Below, piece after piece: positions 18,401-27,464 of a DNA stretch of 64,000 nucleotides. Source of the DNA: Lysobacter sp. (GTDB lineage: Bacteria > Pseudomonadota > Gammaproteobacteria > Xanthomonadales > Xanthomonadaceae); NCBI GenBank assembly GCA_008015835.1, contig SSGH01000013.1, forward strand, positions 62,001 through 126,000, in the 5' to 3' direction. Both the position numbers and the translations under genes were made by a program. Position 1 is the stretch's first letter; each line of letters begins with the position of its first letter. The notes below the pieces were generated by a model, which did no database searches, was not told the DNA's origin, and was given only the letters and a program-made list of their open reading frames with translations.

Positions 18401-19750
18401 TTCGGTCTCAATATTGACCGTGGCAAGTTTCTGCCCGACTTCAAGCCCTATGTTGGCATTGGCGGGTTCGGATTCGACGGGCTCAACTTCGACCTGATGT
18501 CCTTCATCAAGTTGCGGATCGACAAGCTCCGATTGGGACAGGCCCCTTGGACCAATAGTCTGACGGGCGCGGCGCTGCATATCCAAGGAGCCTGGCTCGA
18601 CGTGGTTGGGGTGCCGGTGCTAAAGGAAGGATCGGGCGCCTTTTTCAGCCAAGACCATGATGCCGGCAACGGCTTCTGGGCCGCATTCCGCGGTTGCGAC
18701 TTCCCGCTGTTTAAGCTCGACTGGGGCTTCGTCGGCCAGAATATCGACTTCCCGCCAAGCATCCCCAGGGCGCTGCTGGCTCCGCCGCCTGAAAAGGGAA
18801 GCAGTGGCGACTTTACTGACCTTTCGGACACGATCAATAAGGTTTGGAGAGATGGCCAGATTGTTCCTGCGAAAGGTACTGCCGGCAAGGGCTGGACCTT
18901 TGCCGGCAGTATTCAGGCACTAGAAGGCTCCTTCAGAGGCCAGGTCCTGTTCCAGGATGGTGGCTTTGCCGGACTGAGCCTTGGCGGGCCGGCACTTAAG
19001 GATCTGCTCAACTGGGATTTCGCCTTCACCGGCATCTATCGTAAGGACATCACGCCCGGAGAGGATTATTTCTATTTCTCGGTGACGCTGCCGGCGATGA
19101 CTTTTGGAAGCGTGCGTTTCACCGGCGGTACGATCGCCGCCGAGATATACACCTCGGGCGACTTCATGGCCGATATCGGCTTCCCGTGGCGCGCGTCGGG
19201 CGGCGGGCGTCAGTGGGAGCGCACGATCGGCGCGATCGTGACCCCGGGGCAGGCTTCGGGCGGCTGGTATGTGAGAAAACGCCGGACGCATATCCCCGAC
19301 ACCAATCAAAGCGAACTGACGATAAGCGGGGGCGTCGCCTTTCAATGGGGATTGGGCGCAGCGTTTGATGGCGGCGTGTTCAAGGTCTGGGTGCGCATCG
19401 GCGTTTATGCGATCGTCGAGGGCAGCGTGTCGCTGCGCTACTCATCCTCGAACGCAAAAATTGTTGCTTTCATGCTTCAGGGCTCTGCCGGAGTCCTGAT
19501 TGAAGGCGAAGGCAAGATCGACTGGTGGGTCATTTCGGTCCGTGTCGGCGTCCGTGCCTCGGCCGAGATCCGAGCTGCCTTGATCTGGGACGGCCGGAAC
19601 GGCGACACGCCAGTATTGATGCCGATCGAGGCCGAACTCAGTGTCAGCGCTTACGCCGAAGCCTGCATCGGAGGTGGCTGCGCACGCATCTGCCGCAGCA
19701 TCCGTGTCGGGATCAACATTCCAGTACGTTACCAGCTCGAGTTCGGATAG
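15404..19750 (+). CDS. Giant beta-rich protein, unknown function (1448 aa)
   Basis: No recognised family. There is no signal peptide; the sequence starts MGALLLFGLEWPLVTVENGF. It is a long array of beta segments with repeated amphipathic patterns such as LRLDLPKILFIGRLDFGSLP and LLQLRYPSLRFNLDLPHIGL (about residues 870-1060). The C-terminal 130 residues (VRVGVRASAEIRAALIWDGR, AEACIGGGCARICRSIRVGI) have a CxxxCxxxC-like cluster. Alternating short hydrophobic strands could suit a tube or groove-forming protein, as in bridge-like lipid carriers, but that is only an impression. The next gene follows after 4 bp and the two are surely co-expressed. Confidence 0.7.
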   Translation: MGALLLFGLEWPLVTVENGFTVLPPTGLATGDSASIIGALSIGESSFGMALVGKAELELQGMRLGLAFNSLSLNPVGNDFRADDEIDHASVVLTMGAAPTGQKRARIGPSVLDEFVITGFERSGNGAGLLASNSDLLSGNPDAQRSPLSIQIDAGNTVAVDLGARRLILPVGAIKAVLSAHGSASKSGKYAVFTNDVTLAISFADIAGDKSLLLNLKRLSGAVPLNVPEKFEAVAGEFPPAPIEATECRAEFKLTPTGKLGALLTAAQLVAPDGGSISLAIQGIRNSRNRAERWVTDSPLGLAFRVGASKVWSTPLLAPSDYERPKLRRRDDLFESKVVPLHCWFGASQFRPEKAGASAEMLCNKDAAIGPSALIPSIAQNLQFRATRPWLRFADTGFHHSRPGENYQGKANTFLFKTSAGHCGGAPMLPRLAWEAGQDVAAGPAGAALQKANDAVNAAFANMLLQSKASVHETGLGDRTNGPGQPPSVPPAILAVVPDARVPVGSVELGKNVRRIDMASPRLGTRDIKDGKLQPLTAPGVLTLPMEVPNKSALEFAVLWPDQDGSVRPWVKLTEFEKWASEIQGAIDPAAPIAVADLIKDLSERPKGFPLAILKISRRLKLDEILADIQEALPQGAKMTFEAKRKALVNDNAGVIGATDKAVLEADWVGLIVFDAPIDFDAFPLLKAIVPIGRDSPRLSFFAVSPREAGNAKADIAISAAIDWKNTDTTTVVPTEQNQEATFKPVSLSVAFRDRRMIRFHAKAQLTFYSFFGVKSQNNQPRPPIDLIGSPRRLAGSGEDDGAFEIRFAAEVAGGEKLVLFPLNGEVAHAENTFLKTAWLKRVEVVDAPKDGGGRRAEIEMDGGIEFRKPDLVTGGEFSDFFKRLRTVDFSGLRIDLPDISGSAPRLLQLRYPSLRFNLDLPHIGLIGDALKLKFHRLALDWDTGFNAFDIGKFPRLALPGTGELRLDLPKILFIGRLDFGSLPDLFSRSLSGFSLEGLFGLNIDRGKFLPDFKPYVGIGGFGFDGLNFDLMSFIKLRIDKLRLGQAPWTNSLTGAALHIQGAWLDVVGVPVLKEGSGAFFSQDHDAGNGFWAAFRGCDFPLFKLDWGFVGQNIDFPPSIPRALLAPPPEKGSSGDFTDLSDTINKVWRDGQIVPAKGTAGKGWTFAGSIQALEGSFRGQVLFQDGGFAGLSLGGPALKDLLNWDFAFTGIYRKDITPGEDYFYFSVTLPAMTFGSVRFTGGTIAAEIYTSGDFMADIGFPWRASGGGRQWERTIGAIVTPGQASGGWYVRKRRTHIPDTNQSELTISGGVAFQWGLGAAFDGGVFKVWVRIGVYAIVEGSVSLRYSSSNAKIVAFMLQGSAGVLIEGEGKIDWWVISVRVGVRASAEIRAALIWDGRNGDTPVLMPIEAELSVSAYAEACIGGGCARICRSIRVGINIPVRYQLEFG

Positions 19751-19754
19751 ACCG

Positions 19755-22700
19755 ATGCCGACGACCATCATCCTCGTACCCGACATCTACTACCGTAACT
19801 GGGACGAAAGCCCAGGCGGCACTAGCGGCGAGATGTGGCTGTGCCTCCGTCCTATGATCGCGACCGGGCGCAGTTCGCCCGAGCACCCCCTCGGTGATCG
19901 GATCGATGACTTCCTCGGTTGGGCAAGATCACCGCATGCTGTGCGCGACAATCAGGGCGATAAGCTCTACGATATCGTGAGCCCGCACGAACTGGGGCTC
20001 GGCATGCGTGTCTGCAGCGCAGAAGATGTTTTTCTGCCGATCAACTTGCCGTCGGACCTTGACGTGCAAATTCGGATCGGTCGGCGGGATGCGGCGGGTC
20101 AAGAGCTTCCAGAGCAGATCATCGAGGTCAAGCGAACTATTGGCTGCAAAGCAGTGCCCGGCGCACAGGAAGGCGAGGATGCGCTAGGGCCATATAAAGC
20201 GGGTGCGCTGCCGTTTGCGAAGATGTTTAACAATATGGTTCAGGAAAAGTTCGTCCGACTACTTGGCGCCACGCCGCGCGACGATGGCAAGATCGCTCAG
20301 ACCAGCTTCGCCTTCCTGCAACAAATGGAGGCCGGTCGACGCATCCGCTTTACTGATGACCAAGTTCGCGATCCCTATGATACGGTCGAGACGGCCCGCC
20401 CGGTGCTTGAAACGAAACCGATACAAGGGATGGTGACGTCGGTATATTGGTTCCTGGGGCTGATGGTGCGCTTGGGGACGCAAGCTGATCTCACCTCACT
20501 ACGCAGCATCGACCGGCTGGACATTGCGCTCCGGGATGCCCTGCCGGAGGATTACGGGCTTGTACCTTTCCCCGACACGCAGGGCGGCCAAGAGAGCGCG
20601 TACGAGTATTTCCAGAAGGTTGGCAAGGATTTTGCGCACACGCTTACCACCGAGCTGATCAGTCACGAAGATCGCATCTATGTTTCCCCTGGGTTCCGAA
20701 ACTTCGTGCTCATTGACCCACCGATTGAAGCTGATACGACGCTTTGGGTAATGGAAAGTGCGGGGAGACAGACTCGCACGACTATCGATCACGACGAGTA
20801 TGGTGGGCTCTGCCGGCTCGCCGCGATCGAAATTCGTCCCGCGCTCAGCATGCCTGACGCGCGTGAAGGAGAGCGACCGCCGCAACCAGAGATAGGTAAA
20901 AGCTTGAGCGTGATGCCAGGGTTGTATGTCACAGGAACGCTCAAACGATATCGCCGTTTTCCCGATGTCCCGGGTGCGACTGGAACCCCACTTCGCGTAA
21001 CGGTCATGACGTTTGAGCCCGATACCGCCATTGCAGCCGAGCTTTCCAAACTGCGTGAGAACATAGGCGATGCGGGGTTGCGTTCCTTGCTAGCTGGCGA
21101 CATCCCCGGTTGGCGCCTTGAATTGCTTCATGCTGGCGTTCTTCCTTGGGATGGTCCTCATCCTGTCTATCGCATGCTTGCGATACCGAACGGTACTGCG
21201 ACCAGAGGCGAGAGTCTGATGTGTCAGGCGAAAAATGCGGCGTTCTTCCTGCCCGCCCTCGCCAGCGCACTTCCGATGAACAAGGTCGAGAGAGAGCGAC
21301 ACATCTGGGATCCGCGCACTTGGGGAAACGTCGATTCGCCGCGCTCGCTCGAACAGAAGTGGGAAGATATCGCCGGAGCCGCATGGAAAAATGTTCGTGT
21401 CAACGCGCTTCAGGTGAGCGGAATCACCGACGCCGGCTCGGCATCGGCGCACGCAATGATGCTCGACGAGTTCGACCTCTCTGCGGCGGAAAGTCCGTTG
21501 CGACTCGAGAAGGTTCTCGGTGTGACTGCGCTTTCGCCACGTATGGAGGCCATCTGCGCGATCGACAGTCTCGCTACCAACGATCCTCGGAACTTCGACC
21601 CCCTGCGCGATTATGAGGACGACTTCATAAATTTGAATACCGTGCGGGTCTGGCGGCAGGACGTGTCGGCACCTTCAGGCGAAACCCAGCTTGATGAGGC
21701 ATTGCTCCGCTCTCCGCAACAGACCGAAGCCAGTCCGCAGCAATACCGCGTAGCCGGGGCGCAGCGCCGCCAGACAATTCCGTTGCTCCACTCTTGGCCG
21801 ACCGACCCGCTCGCCCGGGAGGAATTCGTCAAACTCAAAGATGAAGACGCGGCGCAAGTCAAGCTAACCTGGCAGATGGTGCGTGACGACATTGCACGCC
21901 GCTACGGCCTGCTGTCCGAAGCGGACAAGGGGCCCTACCGTATAGATCTCGAGCATACCTATGGCGACCGATTGAACGTCACAGACGGCATTTCTCCACT
22001 CACCTTCGATCGCTCGACGCGTAGGAGCTGGCCCGTTGCACTGCCCACTTTCGTCGAAGCGAAAGACCAGACCGACAAGGCCAAGCCGTTCATCCATTGC
22101 CGCTTCATCCCAGGCGGGTTGCGGGATGTGGTGGAGCTTCAGTTCGACATCAACTTCCTGACTTTTCCGGACTTGACGGTGTTTGAAGCGCGCAAAGACA
22201 AGCGCTATGCGCTAACGGTCTCGGCTTGGAAGGCGATTGCCGAGCTTGCGTCGCCAGGTGCACAGCTCAATCTCTATGTTTGGCCCGCAACCTTCGACGT
22301 GCTGAATGCGTTCCAGGGGCAGGGCAGATCCGTCGATCCCGCGGAGATCGCCGCGCGCCAAGGTTTCGTCGGAGGTTGGGCGAGCGGCATCGGCGAAAGC
22401 GCTGCGATCCGAATCCTGGGCGGATCCGACCTTGATGCCATTCGGACCTGGGCACAGAACTGGATCGCCGGGATAGCAGCGCCGGGCAAGTTCCCGATAC
22501 GCCTAGGGGCTGGCGACAAGCCCGGCGACACTGCGCATTTGATCCGGGTCAACATTGAGATCGTCCGCACGGACGGGACTGCGCCGGTGCCAGCGGCTCA
22601 ACAGAAGCTTTCGCCGATCACACAACAGCCCGGATTATTCAGGGTCGGTACGGAGACGATGCTCGGGGCTTGGAATCGTTTGGGATTCAGCGTCGACTTG

Positions 22701-25112
22701 GTTGCGCTAGATGAAAGTACCACGAGCCCGGTCTGGCCGCAGCTTTGCGATGCGCGCAAGCTCTGGACTGACGAGCGCACCCACTCTTCCGATTCGATTA
22801 CCCCCGAAGCGCCAGAGCAGCTTCCTGCGGTGACACGCGCAGTTGCTTCTGACCCGCAATACGGCGAGGAGCGCAAGAAGCGTGAGGCACAGGGAGCGCT
22901 GATCGCAGCACTAGAGGGGTCTGACTGGTTTGCGCCAGTAGGCGCAGGACCTCGCCAAAAGAGGTTGGCGGTTGAGCCCGTCCATGTACCGATCGGATTC
23001 GCACCTTGTCAGCCTCATGTAACGCTGAAGCACCAAACCCAAGATGCGCTGCAGCGCCTTATGACTGCGCTTCGTGACACGATCGACTTGGCATATCCGT
23101 CCTGGACAACTCTATCGAAAACCGAGTGGCAGACGCGCTTCGATGCTATTGCCGCGCTCGGCCAAGAGGCTGCACCCGGTCGGCCCGCGGGCCTGCTCGT
23201 CGCTATTGTTGAACTACTGGTCGGCCACCTCTTGTTCGCCCAGCCAGATGGTCAGGACCAGGGAAATGCGCAAAAGGTACGCGAGCTAGTGACGGCGCTA
23301 AACGGCACCAATGGCGTACCCACAGGAGACCTGATCTGGTTGGCTGCTGCGGTCCGGCGCCGACTGCTTGCGGATCCGGCTATGTTCACCAATGCGAAGG
23401 CATTGCTGCTGACCACGCTGAACTTTGTGACCGACAATTCGGTAGGGCCGCAACCGCCGGCGACGGCGCTTGGGCGGGCTCGGTTCAACCGGAAGGGAAT
23501 CGACCCTGAGCATGAGCAGCGACCATCGGCGGAGCTAGTGACACTAGACAGTCTGGTCTTCGCAGGCAAGTCTGCCGACGCGCCGATAGAGGAAAGACTG
23601 GCGTTTCTGGAAACCCTAGACGACGGTCGATATGGCAACAGGTTTGAGGTACCGGTCACTACCGATCCTGAAGAACCTCTGGATTATGTAGTTGAATCCT
23701 ACGAGGAATTGATCGATCCGCGCGCAGACAAGGGCGGCTGGCCGCAACGTCCCGCAGTGTTGCCGCTCGATGCAGCCAATGAGGGGCGCATCGATCGCAT
23801 AGTCCACCTCGCTTCGCGTGCACTCGTATCTGCGCCAACACTCCGTTGGACCGGCGAAAGCAAGGAACTGGGGCCTGCACTTGCAGGCGGGTCGGGGGAG
23901 TGGAGCATCGAGATGTTGGAAAAAGGACGTCCAGGAGTACCGGGAACGGGCGCTCATAGGCTCCGGATCGCGGCGTCCTACCCAAGTTCGAGCGGCCAGC
24001 CGGTCGCGCCTAACACTATCGAGCGTGGAACTTCGTTTGTGCTGTATAGCGTCACCGGTGACGAGGAACAACCGACGGAGTTCGAAAAGTCATTTGAAAA
24101 CGATAGCTTCTTGATTCGCTTGATCGAATCTGACTATGACCGTGAGGCGCAGCCCTCACCAGTAGCAATGGCGAGCGAAGGTCTCGCTGTCGAGGTGCTG
24201 CTTCGCGAAATGCTGTTCGCGCCTGAGGGTTCTGACGTCGCCGCCGAAGCAATCCGAAAACTAGCGCTCGAAGGCACTGACTACTCAAAGGACCTTGCGA
24301 CTATCGTGGCCGCGGCTGATGCTCGGCTACCTGAATCAAACTACGCTCTGGTAAGACTAGTGAATCGGGGCGGTGTCTGGAAGCTCGAAATCGGTGGTCC
24401 AGACGCTCAAGCGACGATCAAAGTTATTCGCCATATTGCGTTGTTCAAGCCTGATAAGGCGTCGGATACCGGCGCCGCGCGCACAGCTTACCTACTCGTC
24501 GGCTTCGAGACGAGCGTTTGGGCGCCGATCGATGCGGAGTTGTGCCATGGTCGTAATTTGCCGCAAGACCGTTGGCTTGGCGCTGCCGCTGCACTTGACG
24601 CGCCACGATTCGCACCTCAGTTCTGGCAATCCATTCTGCAAGACGCTCCAGCCAGCAGACACTCCCTCGATAGGAGAGCGCGCAAGAATGCGCCCAAGCA
24701 TTGGAAGGACCGACCGACGCATGTGATCAAACTAAAATCCGAATGGCGTGACTTGAAGACACCACGGGAGCTCGTCGAGTTCCTGCTGTTCAAGGCAGGA
24801 CATGCGGTTGGCGACGACCAAACGACTCCTTCGATCCTTTCGGCTGCGTCAAGGGCGCGGATTTTCGACCAGCAGCTCAGTATCCAGATTGCTCATGAAC
24901 AATTCGGTGAGGAACCATCTCAATTCGCAGAACCACTTGGAAGCTTTCCTCTCGAAGAGAATTTGCTTGTTGCTCGAAAACCACAGTCAGAGCCTGCAGC
25001 GAGAAAGTGGTTCGATTCGCTCTACGATCAATTCTCAGTCAGCCTTCGCTGGTTCGCGCCATCAGGTACGACCCTGTTGTCCATTGAACGAATATATGTG
25101 GAATTTACGTGA
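19755..25112 (+). CDS. Giant protein, unknown function (1785 aa)
   Basis: Starts at ATG 19755, 4 bp after the previous stop; the frame is open further upstream, but inside the neighbouring gene. No signal peptide (MPTTIILVPDIYYRNWDESP). I see no known domain. The protein mixes alpha and beta segments and is rich in Trp and acidic residues, with several WxP and WDPRTWG-like pieces. Size, co-directionality and near-zero spacing tie it to the 1448-aa protein. Such pairs of very large unknown genes on transposons are often toxin-like, structural or defence proteins. Nothing in the sequence decides between these. Confidence 0.7.
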   Translation: MPTTIILVPDIYYRNWDESPGGTSGEMWLCLRPMIATGRSSPEHPLGDRIDDFLGWARSPHAVRDNQGDKLYDIVSPHELGLGMRVCSAEDVFLPINLPSDLDVQIRIGRRDAAGQELPEQIIEVKRTIGCKAVPGAQEGEDALGPYKAGALPFAKMFNNMVQEKFVRLLGATPRDDGKIAQTSFAFLQQMEAGRRIRFTDDQVRDPYDTVETARPVLETKPIQGMVTSVYWFLGLMVRLGTQADLTSLRSIDRLDIALRDALPEDYGLVPFPDTQGGQESAYEYFQKVGKDFAHTLTTELISHEDRIYVSPGFRNFVLIDPPIEADTTLWVMESAGRQTRTTIDHDEYGGLCRLAAIEIRPALSMPDAREGERPPQPEIGKSLSVMPGLYVTGTLKRYRRFPDVPGATGTPLRVTVMTFEPDTAIAAELSKLRENIGDAGLRSLLAGDIPGWRLELLHAGVLPWDGPHPVYRMLAIPNGTATRGESLMCQAKNAAFFLPALASALPMNKVERERHIWDPRTWGNVDSPRSLEQKWEDIAGAAWKNVRVNALQVSGITDAGSASAHAMMLDEFDLSAAESPLRLEKVLGVTALSPRMEAICAIDSLATNDPRNFDPLRDYEDDFINLNTVRVWRQDVSAPSGETQLDEALLRSPQQTEASPQQYRVAGAQRRQTIPLLHSWPTDPLAREEFVKLKDEDAAQVKLTWQMVRDDIARRYGLLSEADKGPYRIDLEHTYGDRLNVTDGISPLTFDRSTRRSWPVALPTFVEAKDQTDKAKPFIHCRFIPGGLRDVVELQFDINFLTFPDLTVFEARKDKRYALTVSAWKAIAELASPGAQLNLYVWPATFDVLNAFQGQGRSVDPAEIAARQGFVGGWASGIGESAAIRILGGSDLDAIRTWAQNWIAGIAAPGKFPIRLGAGDKPGDTAHLIRVNIEIVRTDGTAPVPAAQQKLSPITQQPGLFRVGTETMLGAWNRLGFSVDLVALDESTTSPVWPQLCDARKLWTDERTHSSDSITPEAPEQLPAVTRAVASDPQYGEERKKREAQGALIAALEGSDWFAPVGAGPRQKRLAVEPVHVPIGFAPCQPHVTLKHQTQDALQRLMTALRDTIDLAYPSWTTLSKTEWQTRFDAIAALGQEAAPGRPAGLLVAIVELLVGHLLFAQPDGQDQGNAQKVRELVTALNGTNGVPTGDLIWLAAAVRRRLLADPAMFTNAKALLLTTLNFVTDNSVGPQPPATALGRARFNRKGIDPEHEQRPSAELVTLDSLVFAGKSADAPIEERLAFLETLDDGRYGNRFEVPVTTDPEEPLDYVVESYEELIDPRADKGGWPQRPAVLPLDAANEGRIDRIVHLASRALVSAPTLRWTGESKELGPALAGGSGEWSIEMLEKGRPGVPGTGAHRLRIAASYPSSSGQPVAPNTIERGTSFVLYSVTGDEEQPTEFEKSFENDSFLIRLIESDYDREAQPSPVAMASEGLAVEVLLREMLFAPEGSDVAAEAIRKLALEGTDYSKDLATIVAAADARLPESNYALVRLVNRGGVWKLEIGGPDAQATIKVIRHIALFKPDKASDTGAARTAYLLVGFETSVWAPIDAELCHGRNLPQDRWLGAAAALDAPRFAPQFWQSILQDAPASRHSLDRRARKNAPKHWKDRPTHVIKLKSEWRDLKTPRELVEFLLFKAGHAVGDDQTTPSILSAASRARIFDQQLSIQIAHEQFGEEPSQFAEPLGSFPLEENLLVARKPQSEPAARKWFDSLYDQFSVSLRWFAPSGTTLLSIERIYVEFT

Positions 25113-25113
25113 G

Positions 25114-25130
25114 GCTGGCGAGTAGCCAGC
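25114..25130 (+). terminator. Short hairpin after the giant-gene operon
   Basis: GCTGGC-GAGTA-GCCAGC, a 6-bp GC-rich stem with a 5-nt loop, begins 2 bp after the stop codon. Only TTGCG follows, not a U-run, so intrinsic termination would be weak. It lies in the 213-bp gap before the M23-type gene. Confidence 0.35.
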
Positions 25131-25325
25131 TTGCGTCATCGATGGGAAGAATACATATGGGGCATAAAGTACACGTCTTGACTTCACCTGGCGTCAGCAG
25201 GCGGTTCCAAGATTCCTCCCGGATAGAGACGCGGCCAACTGCCTCCTGTCGTCCTCACAACCCACGATCAAATCTCCTGTTTTCGTACATCCCGATAAAG
25301 CCCAATTCGCGCAAGGGAGTTCTAT

Positions 25326-25976
25326 ATGAACATCCGTCCCTACTTGATCGCCTTCATCATGATTGCTACTGCGCCACGTGCGTTGGCGAATTGCAGTTCC
25401 ATCATCACCATGAAAGGAAGTGCACCGACCGTCCATGCGACCACGCATATAAGGAAAGGGGCAGGGGAGTATGGGGCTCCGCGCGAATGGGCAGGACCTG
25501 GGAAAAAGCACACGGGCGTGGACATCGTCATGAATCAGTCCAGCGCCGACGCGGTCAGCTATGAGGTTCGCTCCGTCGCTGCGGGAAAAGTTGCGTATGT
25601 CCGTGATAACGGCGAGCTTGGGAACGTCGTAATTGTCGATCATGGAGACGGCTGCTATTCGATGTATGCCCACCTGGCTAATCAACCTTTCACGCCTACC
25701 AAACCGGGCGGTAATGCCTTCGTGAAGCTGGGCCAGGCCGTTGCTGCAGGTCAAAAGATTGGCTACATGCGCAACATCATCGGGGATACTGATCCCAGTG
25801 GGAACGCAGTAAGAGTAGGTGATCCAACGGCGCGCATCCAAACGCATTTTTCTCTGTTCACTGCACCGGCAGGAAAGACAAGCACTAGCATCATCGTGGG
25901 TCCGATAATGGCGAGCAGGGATGACTATGTTGATCCCACTGCCTTGTTAGCTCGCTTAAAATACCGAGTCCAGTAG
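25326..25976 (+). CDS. Secreted M23/LytM-type peptidase-like protein
   Basis: 216 aa, with GGGAG about 7 bp before ATG. A signal peptide (YLIAFIMIATAPRALA) directs export. The LytM fold motifs are visible: HTGVD (H62, D66), VVIVDHGDGCYSMYAHL, and the final THF (H174). In active M23 enzymes the last motif is HxH; here the first histidine position is Gln172. The enzyme would cut peptidoglycan cross-bridges if active, but the substitution may mean a binding-only role or altered catalysis. It follows the giant genes in the same direction and could help a large secreted protein pass the cell wall. Confidence 0.75.
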   Translation: MNIRPYLIAFIMIATAPRALANCSSIITMKGSAPTVHATTHIRKGAGEYGAPREWAGPGKKHTGVDIVMNQSSADAVSYEVRSVAAGKVAYVRDNGELGNVVIVDHGDGCYSMYAHLANQPFTPTKPGGNAFVKLGQAVAAGQKIGYMRNIIGDTDPSGNAVRVGDPTARIQTHFSLFTAPAGKTSTSIIVGPIMASRDDYVDPTALLARLKYRVQ

Positions 25977-26022
25977 TCGGCAGAGCTGATCGGGGCGTAG
26001 AGGGGTGGTGCGAGGGTATCGT

Positions 26023-26046
26023 GGTTAGGGATGTTTATCGGGGGTA
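26023..26046 (+). repeat. Copy B of the 24-bp dispersed motif
   Basis: Differs from copy A at 12607-12630 by only a few bases (GGTTAGGGATGTTTATCGG, then GGGTA). It lies 47 bp after the M23-type gene and before the truncated IS481-type gene. Confidence 0.5.
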
Positions 26047-26190
26047 GGGAAGGGCAGCCAACGGCACAGACTGTATGAGTTGAGTATTTCCCCGACAGTC
26101 CGCCCCTGAAACGCTCGTTTCAGGGCGGGCACCTGGGCCTTCGGTGGACTGGTGGTTACCACACCTTCCAGTCACACCCGGACAACCCAG

Positions 26191-26730
26191 ATGACCGCTT
26201 CCCAACAGATTACCAAGCGCAAGCTCTCGCTGCTGCAACTGGCCGAGGAACTCGGCAACGTCTCCAGGGCATGCCAGCTCATGGGCTATCACCGCGACTC
26301 GTTCTACGAGATCAAGCGCGCCTTCCAGACCGCCGGTGTCGCCGGCCTCGTCGAGCAGAAGCGCGGGCCGCGCGGCCCCCATCCCAACCGCGTCAGTCCC
26401 GAGGTCGAGACCGCCATCCTCGACTTCTGCCTCAAGCACCCCACCAAGGGATCGCAGTTCGTCGCCAACCAGCTTCGACTCTCCGGCATCGAGGTCAGTC
26501 CATCGGACGTACGCGGCGTCTGGCAGCGCCACGACATCCTCACGCGCCACCAGCGCCTGCTCCGGCTCGAAGCCCAGGCCTGCGACACCACCTACGTCCT
26601 CTCCGACGAACAGCGGCGATTGCTCGAACGCGCCGGCAGCGACGTCATTCCCCAGCACGTCGAGTCCTCCGCACCCGAAGCCATGCTGCCGGCCCAACTC
26701 GGCGACCCATCGTTCCCGAGCACGAAGTGA
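26191..26730 (+). pseudogene. Truncated IS481-type transposase (N-terminal half)
   Basis: About 179 residues from ATG 26191. They match the N-terminal DNA-binding half of IS481-like transposases: an HTH (KLSLLQLAEELGNVSRACQL and YHRDSFYEIKRAF), then VEQKRGPRGPHPNRV and VWQRHDILTRHQRLLRLEA. The integrase-core half with the DDE residues, which should follow, is missing. The frame ends in LGDPSFPSTK and then stops. No second half was found in the next 270 bp, so this is a remnant. Confidence 0.65.
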
Positions 26731-26836
26731 CAACCGAAAACGAACCCGACACACTCGCCGCGTAACCGCCACTGCCGAGGCCCGGGTGTCGGGTAATTAC
26801 CCAACTTGTACACAGCACGTATCGGCACCAAGGCTA

Positions 26837-26860
26837 CACCCTGTCATAAATTACAGGGTG
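26837..26860 (+). terminator. Perfect 8-bp inverted repeat before the AT-rich operon
   Basis: CACCCTGT-CATAAATT-ACAGGGTG can form an 8-bp stem with an 8-nt loop. It is not followed by a T-run. It marks the point where base composition changes from GC-rich to visibly AT-rich. It may be a terminator for the IS remnant or an end sequence. The 140 bp after it are AT-rich leader with several TATA-like runs but no clear -35/-10 pair. Confidence 0.4.
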
Positions 26861-27002
26861 GCAAGACGATGGAAAAAATTAGAATACATCAAGAGAACGG
26901 CACAATGTCGCCAGATGAACTGCTTGCATGAATTATATATCTCGTCGTCTCTCTATCTTTATATTCACCCTCTCCGCTTAATATCAAATTGAGAATACGA
27001 TA

Positions 27003-27455
27003 ATGCATGATCAAAACCAGCTTGCTGAATTCAGATCAAAGTTCATGGTTAATTCTCTTCTTGTGGCGAGCACGGAATTCTGGTCATGGTCAGTGCGGCC
27101 TAATCAACCAACTCTAGGGGCAAGCATTCTGTCGCTCAACCGCTATGCCCTTCATTTTTCCGATGTAACGCCTGATGAGATGGCCGATCTTTCACGTCTT
27201 ATCGGAAGTCTCGAAAGGACGATGAAGTCTGCATTTAATCACAACATTATGAATTATCTGATGCTCATGATGGTCGATCATCACGTTCATTTTCATGTAA
27301 TTCCTCGCTATGACGGCGCACGCACATTTGGCGGGCTAGAGTGGATAGATAATGGCTGGCCCGCATTGCCAGTGATGGGAGATAGTCAGCATAAAAATCA
27401 AGAGGGCGTTCTTGCCCAGATCCATGGCGCGCTTATGGCTTCGGCTTCCTCGTAA
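27003..27455 (+). CDS. HIT-family nucleotide hydrolase or transferase
   Basis: 150 aa with the histidine-triad motif VDHHVHFHVIPRY (H94, H96, H98), plus the family's upstream TLGASILSLNRYALHFSDV segment. HIT proteins cleave nucleoside-phosphate bonds, such as ApnA, AMP-amidates or the adenylate/guanylate caps left by abortive ligation (aprataxin type). It is the first gene of a four-gene operon with 9 bp to the next gene and overlaps beyond it. Codon use and base composition are AT-richer than all neighbours, pointing to separate transfer. With a downstream RtcB-like protein, a cap-removal or proofreading role is attractive but inferred. Confidence 0.82.
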   Translation: MHDQNQLAEFRSKFMVNSLLVASTEFWSWSVRPNQPTLGASILSLNRYALHFSDVTPDEMADLSRLIGSLERTMKSAFNHNIMNYLMLMMVDHHVHFHVIPRYDGARTFGGLEWIDNGWPALPVMGDSQHKNQEGVLAQIHGALMASASS

Positions 27456-27464
27456 GGAATTTAC

